From Bog-366 sp963722555 (GTDB lineage Bacteria > Acidobacteriota > Terriglobia > UBA7540), in assembly GCA_963722555.1 (NCBI GenBank), contig CAVRNQ010000007.1, forward strand, positions 1,240,001-1,304,000: 64,000 nt of DNA, given 5' to 3'. The notes under the pieces were generated by a model. It saw nothing but the letters and a program-made list of their open reading frames with translations, made no database searches and was not told where the DNA came from. Shown here in pieces: positions 25,231-33,842 of this stretch; the stretch's first letter is position 1, and every line of letters begins with the position of its first letter. The translations under genes and the position numbers were made by a program.

Positions 25231-25770
25231 CTAGGCTTTACGGATTTGCTCGATTAGTGCGACAGCGTCCGCGCGGATGGCCTCGCCGCGACCGACCGCA
25301 TCCAGGCCTTCACCGCTCTTGGCTTTCACGCTGACTTGACTGGGTTTCAAACCGAGTGCTGCCGCCAGCTTGTGCGTCATGCGAGGAATATGGGAGACGA
25401 GCTTGGGCTGCTCGAGGCCGACCGTGGCGTCGATATTGACGATGCCGTATCCGGCGGCGGCAATCAACTGGCGGACGCGCCGGAGGAAAAGGAGGCTCGA
25501 TGCATCCTTCCACCGGGGAGAAGTATTGGGGAAGTGCCGCCCGATGTCGCCGAGGGCCGCCGCTCCCAGCAAGGCGTCGCAGATGGCGTGGGCGAGCGCG
25601 TCGCCATCCGAATGTCCGACCGGACCTTTGTCCCACGGGATGTGCACGCCGCCCAGGATCAGCTTGCGTCCTGCGGCCAGCCGGTGCACGTCGTTGCCAA
25701 TGCCGGCGCGCAGCGGGCACTGCAAACCCCGCGCCGCCGCTGATTTCCGTGCCTTACGTAAAGGGCTCAT
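25231..25770 (-). CDS. ispF: 2-C-methyl-D-erythritol 2,4-cyclodiphosphate synthase
   Basis: Fifth-step enzyme of the MEP isoprenoid pathway. The zinc-binding D-x-H is in GIGNDVHRL, with the third ligand His in the GHSDGDALAHAICDALLGAA block. The C-terminal SVKAKSGEGLDAVGRGEAI motif is family-typical. The N-terminus has about 20 extra basic residues before the domain, so a later start is possible, though no better ATG was found. ispD lies 11 bases upstream on the same strand: a classic ispDF pair. Confidence 0.94.
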   Translation of the reverse strand: MSPLRKARKSAAARGLQCPLRAGIGNDVHRLAAGRKLILGGVHIPWDKGPVGHSDGDALAHAICDALLGAAALGDIGRHFPNTSPRWKDASSLLFLRRVRQLIAAAGYGIVNIDATVGLEQPKLVSHIPRMTHKLAAALGLKPSQVSVKAKSGEGLDAVGRGEAIRADAVALIEQIRKA

Positions 25771-25781
25771 GCTCCCCTGAG

Positions 25782-26486
25782 TCAGACGTCAAGCTGGATG
25801 TGCTCGCGTTCCTGGGCAATGTAGAGGCGGGCCAAAGGCAGGTCCGAGGGCTTGGTAATCTTGATGTTCCGATCCGATCCCATCAGGATGGTTACGTTGT
25901 GCCCCTGGCGTTCCACCAGGCTGGATTCGTCGCTGCCGCTGAAACCCTCCGCCTGAGCACGGTCCACCGCCTCCCGCAGAAGGTTGTACCGGAAGGCCTG
26001 GGGTGTCTGGGCCAGCACAATGCGCTCACGCGGGATGGTCCCCAGAATGATCTGCCGTTCCACCTGCTTTACCGTATCCACACTGGGGATGCCCAGGATG
26101 GCGGCGCCCCCTTGGCGCGCCGCTTCGACCACTTGGCGGATCATATCCAGGTCGATGAAGGGGCGTACCGCGTCGTGGACGACCACAACCTCCGTGGTGG
26201 TGGGCGCCTCGGCGAGGCACCGTGCAACTGTTTCCTGCCGGGATGCCCCACCTGGCACCAGGTGTACGGGCTTCGAAAAGTGCTCATGGTTGACTTCCGC
26301 TAAGGCGCGCTCCATGTCTTCGACGCGCAATCCCAGAAAGATTTCGTCAATGGCGTCAGAAGCAGCAAACTTTCGCAGCGTGTGCACAAAGATGGGCACA
26401 CCCTCCAGGGAGAGGAACTGTTTGGGCGTGCCTCCGCCCATCCTCAGGCCCATGCCCGCCGCCGGAATAATGGCCAAGACTCTCAT
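25782..26486 (-). CDS. ispD: 2-C-methyl-D-erythritol 4-phosphate cytidylyltransferase
   Basis: 234 residues from ATG 26486, preceded by GAGAGGAC. Transfers CMP to MEP in isoprenoid synthesis. The nucleotide-binding loop is IIPAAGMGLRMGGGTPKQFL, followed by PGGASRQETVARCL and VVVHDAVRPFI. QTPQAFRYNLL and SDESSLVERQGHNVTI are also standard. An upstream in-frame ATG would add 22 residues with no family similarity. First gene of the ispDF unit, downstream of a terminator that insulates it from the PIN/TRAM gene. Confidence 0.95.
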   Translation of the reverse strand: MRVLAIIPAAGMGLRMGGGTPKQFLSLEGVPIFVHTLRKFAASDAIDEIFLGLRVEDMERALAEVNHEHFSKPVHLVPGGASRQETVARCLAEAPTTTEVVVVHDAVRPFIDLDMIRQVVEAARQGGAAILGIPSVDTVKQVERQIILGTIPRERIVLAQTPQAFRYNLLREAVDRAQAEGFSGSDESSLVERQGHNVTILMGSDRNIKITKPSDLPLARLYIAQEREHIQLDV

Positions 26487-26570
26487 GTCCTCTCCCCGGT
26501 TCAGCGCCCCGTGTCGGGAGTTCGGTTGACCATCCCGAGCCACTCGCTGCAAACGGCCGAAGTCCCCATG

Positions 26571-26608
26571 AAAATAAAGGCGACGGAGCCCGGCCGGCCT
26601 CCGTCGCC
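26571..26608 (-). terminator. Intrinsic terminator after the PIN/TRAM gene
   Basis: On the minus strand a perfect 10-bp stem GGCGACGGAG / CTCCGTCGCC (26599-26608 and 26579-26588, loop 10 bases) is followed by TTTATTTT. It sits 24 bases past the PIN/TRAM stop. Confidence 0.9.
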
Positions 26609-26631
26609 CTGCTTCCCTTAGGAATCCGTAC

Positions 26632-27651
26632 CTACTGGTGCGCCGCTTCGACCATGGCTCGGCGTTCGTCGAACTTGCCGAAGATCATCTTTCCGGCCGT
26701 AGTCTGCAGGACGCTGGTCACGGAGATATCGATGGTCTTGGAGATCATCTTCTTGGCGTTGTCCACCACCACCATGGTGCCGTCATCCAGGTAGGCGACA
26801 CCCTGGTTGTATTCCTTACCTTCTTTCAAGATGAAGACCCGCATAATTTCGCCAGGCAGCACCACCGGTTTCAGCGCGTTCGCGAGTTCGTTGATATTGA
26901 GCACCGGCAGCCCCTGGAGTTGGGCGACTTTGTTCAAGTTGAAATCGTTGGTGACGATCTTGCCCTCATAATGCCGCGTCAGTTCGATGAGCTTCATATC
27001 GACTTCTCGGAGCTGTGGAAAATCTTCCTCCACAATCTGCACTGTGAGATTGGTCATCTTTTGCATGCGCTGCAGGATGTCCAAACCCCTGCGGCCGCGA
27101 TTACGTTTCAGCGGATCAGAAGAGTCGGCTACCAATTGCAGTTCTCGCAGCACAAACTGCGCGACGATCAGGGTGCCGTCGACGAACCCTGTCTCGCAGA
27201 CGTCTGCGATGCGGCCGTCGATGATGACGCTGGTGTCGAGCACCTTGAAATTCTTCCGCGGCTGCCGCTCGGCGGCAAACAGTCCACCCAACGCGGAAAG
27301 GTTAAGCAGGTCCCCCTTGTTAGCTCCCAGTACCAACCCTACGTAGGCCATCAATAAGAGGAGGGTTACCTGAAAGAACGAAATGGCGGCCTTATCAATC
27401 GACGTCATGTACAGCAGATGGCTGATCATGAAGGCGCCCAAGATACCCAGGATTGACCCCACCGCCGCACCAAGCAAGCGCTTCAAGCTGGCCTTCTCCA
27501 GCCGCATTTCAAAGAAAGTAAAGAAAACGCCCAGAGCTATCCCAAAGAGTGCGGATCTAATCCCAGACAACCCAAATGGACGAAACTGCATAGAGGCCGC
27601 GATGATAATGATGACGAAAACAGTGCGAACCCCTGCCATTTCCCAGGACAT
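26632..27651 (-). CDS. Membrane-anchored PIN/TRAM protein (YacL family)
   Basis: 339 residues from ATG 27651, which has GGGAGG nine bases upstream. Four hydrophobic segments in the first 115 residues are followed by a PIN nuclease-like domain beginning KVLDTSVIIDGRIADV (acidic metal ligands) with later VTNDFNLNKVAQLQG, then a C-terminal TRAM RNA-binding segment (GEIMRVFILKEGKEYNQGVAYLDDGTMVVV). YacL-type proteins are often beside ispD, as here, and are thought to act on RNA, but activity is unproven. The reading frame extends upstream to 27837 without a ribosome site. Confidence 0.9.
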   Translation of the reverse strand: MSWEMAGVRTVFVIIIIAASMQFRPFGLSGIRSALFGIALGVFFTFFEMRLEKASLKRLLGAAVGSILGILGAFMISHLLYMTSIDKAAISFFQVTLLLLMAYVGLVLGANKGDLLNLSALGGLFAAERQPRKNFKVLDTSVIIDGRIADVCETGFVDGTLIVAQFVLRELQLVADSSDPLKRNRGRRGLDILQRMQKMTNLTVQIVEEDFPQLREVDMKLIELTRHYEGKIVTNDFNLNKVAQLQGLPVLNINELANALKPVVLPGEIMRVFILKEGKEYNQGVAYLDDGTMVVVDNAKKMISKTIDISVTSVLQTTAGKMIFGKFDERRAMVEAAHQ

Positions 27652-27855
27652 GAAACCAGACCTCCCTTCCGGGACTCGATTGCTTTTACGGACACGATTC
27701 AGCCCCCCATTCAATGCCCTCACTCGCTCCTGCGAAGTATAGCATTCCCGCTCGCAGCGTGAAAGCTGGTTGCTGCGAATAATACATTTACCATATGGTC
27801 GCGTATTCGTTTGGGGACGACCTTCAGGGGGCCGCACCAGGGGCCGGTCAGCCGA

Positions 27856-29295
27856 CTACTTGCTGGCCCTGGATTTGATGACGATCGGGGTGCCCACAAA
27901 GCCAAATCTCTCGCGGATGCGGTTCTGGAGAAAGCGCTCGAAAGAGAAGTGGAGTTTGCCCGAGCGGTTGGTGAAGGCGATGAAGGTCGGCGGCGCCACA
28001 CCGGCTTGCGTCAGGTAGTAAACGCGCGTGGGCTTTCCGGAGGGGGTGGAGGCGCGGGCGAAATCCACTTCAGCCAGAAAACGATTCATTTCCGCCGTGC
28101 TGACCCGCTGGCGCCGGGCTGTGGCGACTTGCACGATGGCTTTCAGCAGATTTCCCAGCCGTTGCCCGCGCAGCGCCGAGATAAAAACCACGGGAGCGTA
28201 GTCCAGGTATTTCATGCGTTCCCGAATCAGGCGCGTAAAATCCTGGGTGGTGGTCGGCCCCTTGCGGATGGCGTCCCATTTATTCACCACAATGATCACT
28301 GACCGCCGGCTCTCGTGCGCATACCCTCCGATGTGGGTATCGAGCGCGTTAACGCCTTCCTGCGCGTCCAGAATCAGCAGCGCCACGTCCGCACGCTCCA
28401 GATGCTTGCGCGCCTGGATGACGCTCAGCTTTTCGGCCAACAGCTTGGTTTTGCCCTTCCGCCGGATGCCCGCCGTGTTGACGAAGTGGCAATGGAGGCC
28501 GTCGCGGTCAAATTCCGCGTCCACGGCATCACGCGTTGTCCCGGGCACGGGGGAGACGATGGAGCGTTCCTCGTTGAGGAGTTGGTTCAATAGTGTGGAC
28601 TTGCCCACGTTGGGGCGGCCAATAATGGCCACGCTGATTAGACCCGTTGGCGAGTGACCAGCGCTGAGTGACGAGCCGTAATCAGATCCGGCGGCCAGCG
28701 CATCTTCCCCCTCGGGTGTGGCGGTGGGGGCCGGCCTGGTGTTCCCAGCGGAGTCAACGTGGTCATCGGGCGCTGCGGAGTCGGCCCGCGGAGCGATGGG
28801 AAAGTCTGCTGTGACGTGGTCGAGCAAGTCATCCACTCCGCGCCCGTGCTCGGCGGAGATGGGGAAGATGTGCTTGATTCCCAGACGGTGAAACTCCGCC
28901 GCGAGCGGCGAGTGCTCGACGGCGTCAACCTTGTTCACGGCCAGCGCCAGATTCCTTCCCATGCGATGCAACCGGTGGGCGAGTTCCTCATCGAGCGGCA
29001 CCACGCCCTCGCGGGCGTCCACCACCAGGATCAGATGGGCAGCTTCCGCAATGGCTTTCTGCGCCTGGCGGAAGATCTCAGCGGCGATCAGACCCTTCTC
29101 CGCGGGGATGATCCCGCCCGTGTCGATCACCTCGAACGGCTTGCCCAGCCACTCGGCGCGAGCGTACAGGCGGTCGCGCGTCATGCCGGGTTCGTCACCC
29201 ACCAGCGCGCGGCGTCGCCCGCAGAGGTGGTTGAATAACGTGGATTTGCCCACATTGGGGCGGCCGAGAATCACGATGCGAGGAAGGTGGGACAT
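27856..29295 (-). CDS. der: Ribosome biogenesis GTPase Der (EngA)
   Basis: 479 residues with two tandem GTPase domains, the hallmark of Der: G1 motifs at 11-18 (GRPNVGKS) and 226-233 (GRPNVGKS), G3 DTGG and NTAG, G4 NKVD and NKWD. A KH-like C-terminal domain ends with RIRERFGFVGTPIVI. The linker between the GTPase domains (about 166-218) is longer than usual and Ala/Pro/Ser-rich. Acts in 50S subunit assembly. It is upstream of the PIN/TRAM gene on the same strand. Confidence 0.96.
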   Translation of the reverse strand: MSHLPRIVILGRPNVGKSTLFNHLCGRRRALVGDEPGMTRDRLYARAEWLGKPFEVIDTGGIIPAEKGLIAAEIFRQAQKAIAEAAHLILVVDAREGVVPLDEELAHRLHRMGRNLALAVNKVDAVEHSPLAAEFHRLGIKHIFPISAEHGRGVDDLLDHVTADFPIAPRADSAAPDDHVDSAGNTRPAPTATPEGEDALAAGSDYGSSLSAGHSPTGLISVAIIGRPNVGKSTLLNQLLNEERSIVSPVPGTTRDAVDAEFDRDGLHCHFVNTAGIRRKGKTKLLAEKLSVIQARKHLERADVALLILDAQEGVNALDTHIGGYAHESRRSVIIVVNKWDAIRKGPTTTQDFTRLIRERMKYLDYAPVVFISALRGQRLGNLLKAIVQVATARRQRVSTAEMNRFLAEVDFARASTPSGKPTRVYYLTQAGVAPPTFIAFTNRSGKLHFSFERFLQNRIRERFGFVGTPIVIKSRASK

Positions 29296-29501
29296 GGATG
29301 AAATCAGTCGAGAGTCAAAAACCGAAAGTGCACAACCGCTGCCAGGCGCGGAAGCAGCCGTCCTAGCTGCCTCGCCCCGAGAGAAGACCTCTATGATATT
29401 CTTTCTCCTGCGCGCCCGTGCCCGGATGATGCGAGGCGACGAACCAACTTAGTCTCCCTGCCGAGGATGTGTCAAGAGGACAGGAGACGGAAGAAACGGA
29501 G

Positions 29502-29566
29502 CTCACAGCCGACAGTTGACAGCGAAAAGCTGAGGGCTGACTGCTGCAAGCTGATCGCTGACCGCT
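29502..29566. repeat. Heptamer array before dinG
   Basis: Nine imperfect units such as CTGAGGG CTGACTG in one arm only, ending four bases before the helicase start. The same heptamer type (CTGAnnG) forms the array at 59949-60032. The rest of 29296-29501 holds no gene. Confidence 0.8.
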
Positions 29567-29570
29567 TCCT

Positions 29571-31508
29571 ATGGCCACAACAAGCAAAAAGGCGCCGGAC
29601 AAACTCCCGCTCGAAAAGGTTTTCGCGCCGGGCGGGTGGCTGGCGCGCCACCATCCCCAATATGAGTACCGGGCGGGGCAACTCGAGATGGCGGAGAGCG
29701 TGGAGGCGGCGCTCGAAAACCGCCAGCACCTGATCGTGGAAGCGGGGACCGGAACGGGCAAGACGCTGGCGTATCTTGTGCCGCTGATGCGCAGCGGGTT
29801 GCGTGCGGTGATCTCCACGGGAACGAAGAACCTGCAAGAGCAGCTTTTTTACAAAGACATTCCCTTTTTGCGGAAGCTTTTTCCGGAGCTGCGCGTCACG
29901 CTGATGAAGGGGCGGCAGAACTATCTTTGCCGGCAAAAGCTCTACGACCTGGAAAAACAGCCCGTGCTGACCGGTATGGAGGAAGTCGAGCAGTACCCCA
30001 AGCTCCGCGACTGGGAAGCGCGCACCAAGACGGGCGACCGTGCGGAACTGGGCTGGCTGCCGGATGCGAGCAGTCTTTGGGCGCACGTGGACGCGCGCCG
30101 CGAGAACTGCACGGGGCAGAAGTGCGCGCAGTTCGAGCGCTGCTTCATCACTCAGATGCACCAGCAGGCGGCGGAATCCGATCTGATCATCGTCAATCAT
30201 CATCTCTTCTTCGCTGATCTCGCGCTGCGGCAGTCGGATTACGCCGCGCTGCTGCCGGATTATGCGGCGCTCGTCTTCGACGAAGCCCATGAGATGGAAG
30301 ACGTCGCCACCCGGTATTTCGGACTGGAGGTGAGCAACTACCGGGTGGAGGAACTGGCTCGCGACACGGAAGCGACGCTGCGCATGAAGAGCCTGCGCAG
30401 CCCGGAGGTTCTGGGCTCAGTGGGGGAACTGCGGCGCCGCGCCGATCTCTTCTTCGAGCTCTTTCCGGCTGCCGAAGGCCGCACGAATTTTGACAATCGT
30501 GACAGTTTCCTGGAGGTCCATCGCGGGGCCTACACGGCCCTCGGGAATGCTTTCCTTCTCCTCGAGACCGAGTTGAGCCGTCTGGTGGAACGCCCGGAAG
30601 AGATCCACAACCTGACGCGGCGCGCTAGGGAACTGCGCGCGGCCTTCGAATTGGTCCTGGAAAGTCACGAGCGCAATATGGTGTATTGGTGGGAGCGGCG
30701 CGGGCGCGGGGTATTCCTGCAAGCCACCCCTATCGACGTCTCCGCCCTGTTGCGCGAGCGGCTGTTCGAGCAGGTGGAGACCGTCATCCTGACTTCGGCC
30801 ACGCTGGCCGTGGGTGGCACGTTCGATTTCCTCAAGCGGCGGCTGGGAGTCCAGAACAGCAAAGAGCGGATCCTCGACTCGCACTTCGACTACGCCAGCC
30901 AAGCCTTGCTCTACACGCCGCTGCATCTGCCCGATCCGCGCCAGCCGGATTTTGCCCGCCTGGCGGCGGAGGAAGTGGTGCAACTGCTGAAAGCCACGCG
31001 CGGGCGCGCTTTCGTGCTTTTCACTTCCTATGCGCAGATGCGCGACGTCTATGAACGCGTGCGGCCGCGCCTGCGGTATCCACTGCTGATGCAGGGTTCG
31101 ATGCCGCGCACGGAGTTGCTGGACCGCTTCCGCAAGACTCCCCACGCGGTGCTGTTTGGCACCAGTTCCTTCTGGCAGGGCGTGGATGTGCAAGGTGAGC
31201 AACTGAGCGCCGTGCTCATCGACCGCCTGCCTTTCGCCGTACCCACCGACCCCGTGACTGCCGCGCGCATCCGGCAGATCAACGAGGAGGGGGGCAACGC
31301 CTTCACGGATTACCAGGTGCCGCAGGCGGTCATTACGCTCAAGCAGGGATTCGGCCGGTTGATCCGCAGCGAGAGCGACCGCGGCGTGCTGGTGATGCTG
31401 GATCACCGCATGATGCGCAAGCCTTACGGACGCGTCTTCCTGGAGAGCCTGCCGCAGTACCGCAAAACGAATCGGCTGGATGACGTGAAGGTTTTCATGC
31501 GAGAATGA
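29571..31508 (+). CDS. dinG: DinG/YoaA-type ATP-dependent DNA helicase
   Basis: 645-residue XPD-like superfamily 2 helicase. Walker A EAGTGTGKT (58-65), DEAH box 237-240, and C-terminal motifs GTSSFWQGVDVQG and QGFGRLIRSESDRG. Four cysteines at 120, 180, 185 and 191 sit between motifs Ia and II as the [4Fe-4S] ligands of this family. Unwinds 5'-tailed DNA structures during repair or replication. The Fe-S requirement links it functionally to the Suf operon at the right end. No obvious ribosome site; the ATG follows directly after the heptamer array. Confidence 0.93.
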   Translation: MATTSKKAPDKLPLEKVFAPGGWLARHHPQYEYRAGQLEMAESVEAALENRQHLIVEAGTGTGKTLAYLVPLMRSGLRAVISTGTKNLQEQLFYKDIPFLRKLFPELRVTLMKGRQNYLCRQKLYDLEKQPVLTGMEEVEQYPKLRDWEARTKTGDRAELGWLPDASSLWAHVDARRENCTGQKCAQFERCFITQMHQQAAESDLIIVNHHLFFADLALRQSDYAALLPDYAALVFDEAHEMEDVATRYFGLEVSNYRVEELARDTEATLRMKSLRSPEVLGSVGELRRRADLFFELFPAAEGRTNFDNRDSFLEVHRGAYTALGNAFLLLETELSRLVERPEEIHNLTRRARELRAAFELVLESHERNMVYWWERRGRGVFLQATPIDVSALLRERLFEQVETVILTSATLAVGGTFDFLKRRLGVQNSKERILDSHFDYASQALLYTPLHLPDPRQPDFARLAAEEVVQLLKATRGRAFVLFTSYAQMRDVYERVRPRLRYPLLMQGSMPRTELLDRFRKTPHAVLFGTSSFWQGVDVQGEQLSAVLIDRLPFAVPTDPVTAARIRQINEEGGNAFTDYQVPQAVITLKQGFGRLIRSESDRGVLVMLDHRMMRKPYGRVFLESLPQYRKTNRLDDVKVFMRE

Positions 31509-31511
31509 AGT

Positions 31512-31639
31512 AGAAGTCAGAAGTCAGGAGCCAGGAGTTAGAAACCAGGAATCGAAGTCACACTTCGCTGATTGCACGGCTCCTTCTAACTTCCAGCTTC
31601 TAACTTCTGCTTTCTGACTCCTCACTTCTGACTTCTTCT
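31512..31639. repeat. Heptamer-array hairpin between dinG and queD
   Basis: Left arm 31512-31560 with units such as GAAGTCA GGAGCCA. Right arm 31582-31639 with the inverse (CTTCTAA CTTCTGA). A 21-base centre separates them. Confidence 0.9.
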
Positions 31640-31649
31640 TGAGGGCGAA

Positions 31650-32033
31650 ATGTTTGAAATCGCGGTCGAATATACCTTTGCCGCGGGCCATGCCCTGCGC
31701 GGGTATAAGGGTAAGTGCGAAAACGTCCACGGGCACAATTACAAGGTCCAGGTCATCGTGGGTGGTGAGCAACTCAACTCCGCAGGGTTGCTGATGGATT
31801 TTGTGGATTTGCGGGGAGCGATCAAGGGGCTGGTCGAGCGTCTGGATCACCATTTCCTGAACGATCTGAAGCCCTTCGACGACTTGAATCCCTCGGCGGA
31901 AAACCTCGCCAAGTACTTTTTTGATGAGCTTGACCCTCAGGTGCGGGAGCGTGGCCTGCGCCTTCAGGCCGTGAAGGTTTGGGAAACAGATACAACCTCA
32001 GCCACGTACCGACCGAACACTTCTGCGCGGTAG
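31650..32033 (+). CDS. queD: 6-carboxytetrahydropterin synthase QueD
   Basis: 127 residues, the 6-pyruvoyl-tetrahydropterin synthase fold. The zinc histidines are H14 (FAAGHAL), H27 and H29 (ENVHGHNY), and C23 (KCENVHGH) is the catalytic cysteine. LMDFVDLRGAIKGLVERLDHHFLND is the standard middle block. Converts dihydroneopterin triphosphate to 6-carboxytetrahydropterin, the first committed step towards preQ0. GAGGGCGAA precedes the ATG. Same strand as queE and queC, but separated from queE by about 700 bases carrying a minus-strand gene. Confidence 0.94.
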   Translation: MFEIAVEYTFAAGHALRGYKGKCENVHGHNYKVQVIVGGEQLNSAGLLMDFVDLRGAIKGLVERLDHHFLNDLKPFDDLNPSAENLAKYFFDELDPQVRERGLRLQAVKVWETDTTSATYRPNTSAR

Positions 32034-32189
32034 TCAAAATCTCTTACCGAGAACGTGAGAGTAATCTTTCCGGAGCGGCTGTCCGTGGCCGCCGGACTCT
32101 CGTTCTCAGCCAACGCGACGATACCCGTCCCGGCGAGGCCGGCCCTGAGTGCCTCCCCAGGCCGTGCACGTGCGCTTTCGCACCGCTTC

Positions 32190-32435
32190 CTACCAAGTCC
32201 AGAAAGCCACCGCCGGATGCAATACCGCCTGATGTTGTTGGGCGCAAACACCCTCCTTGCATATATAGGTGTCCTCACACCAGCGGCAGCGAGTGAGATA
32301 CGCCCTCTCGCGGAGGGTCCCGCAGATGGCGCAGGCCTCCAGGAAGTCAGCAACGATGTGCCGGGAGTAGTTGCGCCAAGTATCCAGGACTTCCCGTTCC
32401 TCGCGTATCTTCTCGAGTTCGTCGTGGCTCAGCAT
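32190..32435 (-). CDS. Small Cys-rich, probable zinc-binding protein
   Basis: 81 residues from ATG 32435, which has GGGAG six bases upstream; the frame is open further but without a site. A helical charged N-terminus (LSHDELEKIREEREVLDTW) precedes a cluster of paired cysteines: CAIC, CRWC, then single C at about 59 and 64 and a following His. The spacing suggests one or two zinc sites of a treble-clef or cross-brace kind. No family was recognised. It is antisense-oriented between queD and queE, so not part of their operon. Confidence 0.65.
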   Translation of the reverse strand: MLSHDELEKIREEREVLDTWRNYSRHIVADFLEACAICGTLRERAYLTRCRWCEDTYICKEGVCAQQHQAVLHPAVAFWTW

Positions 32436-32618
32436 AAGCCGCTCCCTCGCCTTCTGCCTTGTTGGATGCAACCGGGGGGCCATGCTGTTCGCCCCTCCCA
32501 CATTAATCATCGGCTGAAACAGGAACCAGCTTAGATTCATTGAAATAGCCGCTGTTACAAAATTGACGAATGTCAATTGACCCTGCCTATGAGCGATAAT
32601 TTGTAGGCGTTATGGCCC

Positions 32619-32640
32619 AATATGGAATACAGAATTCCAT
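32619..32640. promoter_or_regulatory. Inverted repeat upstream of queE
   Basis: ATGGAAT-ACAG-AATTCCAT is a near-perfect dyad about 105 bases before queE in an AT-richer stretch (32560-32645). It could be an operator or a weak hairpin. No matching site was seen elsewhere. The gap 32436-32741 shows nothing else. Confidence 0.3.
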
Positions 32641-32741
32641 TTTGCAACGTAGTTCCTCCCAGTCTTGGTTCCGGCAGGCTCCAGGGAAATCAGGTAAAAT
32701 GATGAGAGGGTTTGGTGACCACTGGAAGGGCCGGTGACCAT

Positions 32742-33380
32742 ATGGTTGTCACAGAGATTTTCAAGTCGATTCAAGGAGAGTCCACCTTCGCGGGGCTCCC
32801 CTGTGTCTTTGTCCGCCTGACCGGCTGTAACTTGCGATGTCATTGGTGCGACACAGCTTACGCATTTCAGGGCGGCCAGATGATGACCGTGGAGGAAGTC
32901 CTCGAGCGGGTTCGCCAATTGGGTGGCAAACTGGTGGAGCTCACCGGTGGGGAGCCTCTGCTCCAGGAAGATGTCTATCCTCTGACGGAACGATTGCTGG
33001 CCGAGGGGTTCCGAGTGCTGGTCGAGACCAGCGGAGAGCGCCCCATCGGCCGGTTGCCGCGGGCGGTCGTCAAAGTCGTTGACGTCAAGTGCCCGGGGAG
33101 CGGTGAAGCCGGGAGTTTCTGCTCGGCTAACCTCGAAGCCCTGGAACGGAAAGACCAGATCAAATTCGTTATTCTCGACGAAGCCGACTATCGCTACGCC
33201 TGCGATTTCATGGCGAAGCATGACCTGCATAGGCGCGTCAACGAAATCATACTCTCGCCGGTCTTCGGCCCGTTGCCACCCCGCCAGCTTGCGGAGTGGA
33301 TTCTGCGCGACGGGTTGGACGTTCGCCTGGGCCTGCAGATTCACAAGTTCATTTGGCAGCCGGACGCGCGCGGAGTCTGA
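32742..33380 (+). CDS. queE: 7-carboxy-7-deazaguanine synthase QueE
   Basis: 212-residue radical SAM enzyme that converts 6-carboxytetrahydropterin to CDG. The cluster motif is C29-x3-C33-x2-C36 in GCNLRCHWCDT, normal for QueE, followed by VELTGGEPLLQ and VETSGERPI. The N-terminus VTEIFKSIQGEST is diagnostic. A GTG at 32714 would add ten residues; the ATG at 32742 gives the usual family start. Upstream of queC with the four-helix-bundle gene in between. Confidence 0.94.
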   Translation: MVVTEIFKSIQGESTFAGLPCVFVRLTGCNLRCHWCDTAYAFQGGQMMTVEEVLERVRQLGGKLVELTGGEPLLQEDVYPLTERLLAEGFRVLVETSGERPIGRLPRAVVKVVDVKCPGSGEAGSFCSANLEALERKDQIKFVILDEADYRYACDFMAKHDLHRRVNEIILSPVFGPLPPRQLAEWILRDGLDVRLGLQIHKFIWQPDARGV

Positions 33381-33386
33381 AGACCC

Positions 33387-33427
33387 GGGATTAGGGATTC
33401 GGGGTTCGGGGTTCGGGATTCGAGGGG
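33387..33427. repeat. Left heptamer arm of the four-helix-bundle cassette
   Basis: Five units (GGGATTA GGGATTC then GGGGTTC twice and GGGATTC) starting six bases after the queE stop and ending five bases before the GTG start of the next gene. Confidence 0.92.
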
Positions 33428-33431
33428 ATTC

Positions 33432-33803
33432 GTGGTCCAGAATTACAAAGAGTTGGACGTTTGGAAGAAGTCTGTAGCCCTCACGACCGGACTCTACAAA
33501 CTAACCTCTGGATTCCCCGACACAGAACGATACGGCCTCACTTCCCAAATCCGAAGGGGTACGGTCTCGATCGCAGCAAATATCGCGGAGGGTTGGGGAA
33601 GGGGCTCGACGGGAGAGTACATCCAGTTCTTGACGGTAGCAAGGGGTTCGTTGATGGAACTGGAGACCCACCTGATTGTCGCGTGCAACTTATGCCTCCT
33701 AACCGCAGAGCAGCTTGGCTCGGTTTCAAAACAAATCGAAGACATCGGGAAAATGCTCAACCGCTTGATCGGAGTGTTGAGGGCTCGCAAGGAAGGATCG
33801 TAA
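33432..33803 (+). CDS. Four-helix-bundle protein (23S rRNA IVS-encoded / S23 family)
   Basis: 123 residues from a GTG. Clear member of the TIGR02436/S23 family: YKELDVWKKSVALTTGLYKL at the start, then FPDTERYGLTSQIRRG and SIAANIAEGWGR, and the helix YIQFLTVARGSLMELETHL. Relatives are encoded in intervening sequences of 23S rRNA, where the insertion ends pair with each other, and as free-standing genes of unknown function. Distant relatives act as accessory proteins of diversity-generating retroelements. Here the gene interrupts the queE-queC cluster and is tightly bracketed by complementary heptamer arrays, so it looks like an inserted cassette. Confidence 0.93.
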   Translation: MVQNYKELDVWKKSVALTTGLYKLTSGFPDTERYGLTSQIRRGTVSIAANIAEGWGRGSTGEYIQFLTVARGSLMELETHLIVACNLCLLTAEQLGSVSKQIEDIGKMLNRLIGVLRARKEGS

Positions 33804-33804
33804 G

Positions 33805-33837
33805 CCCGAACCCCGAATCCCGAATCCCTAACCCCGG
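33805..33837. repeat. Right heptamer arm of the four-helix-bundle cassette
   Basis: Units CCCGAAC CCCGAAT CCCGAAT CCCTAAC, inverse complement of the left arm, beginning two bases after the stop codon and ending six bases before the queC start. Confidence 0.92.
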
Positions 33838-33842
33838 AGAGC

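Noticed and set aside
32560..32741. preQ1 riboswitch upstream of queE
   Set aside because: No preQ1 aptamer-like pseudoknot or A-rich tail was seen. Only one short dyad is present.
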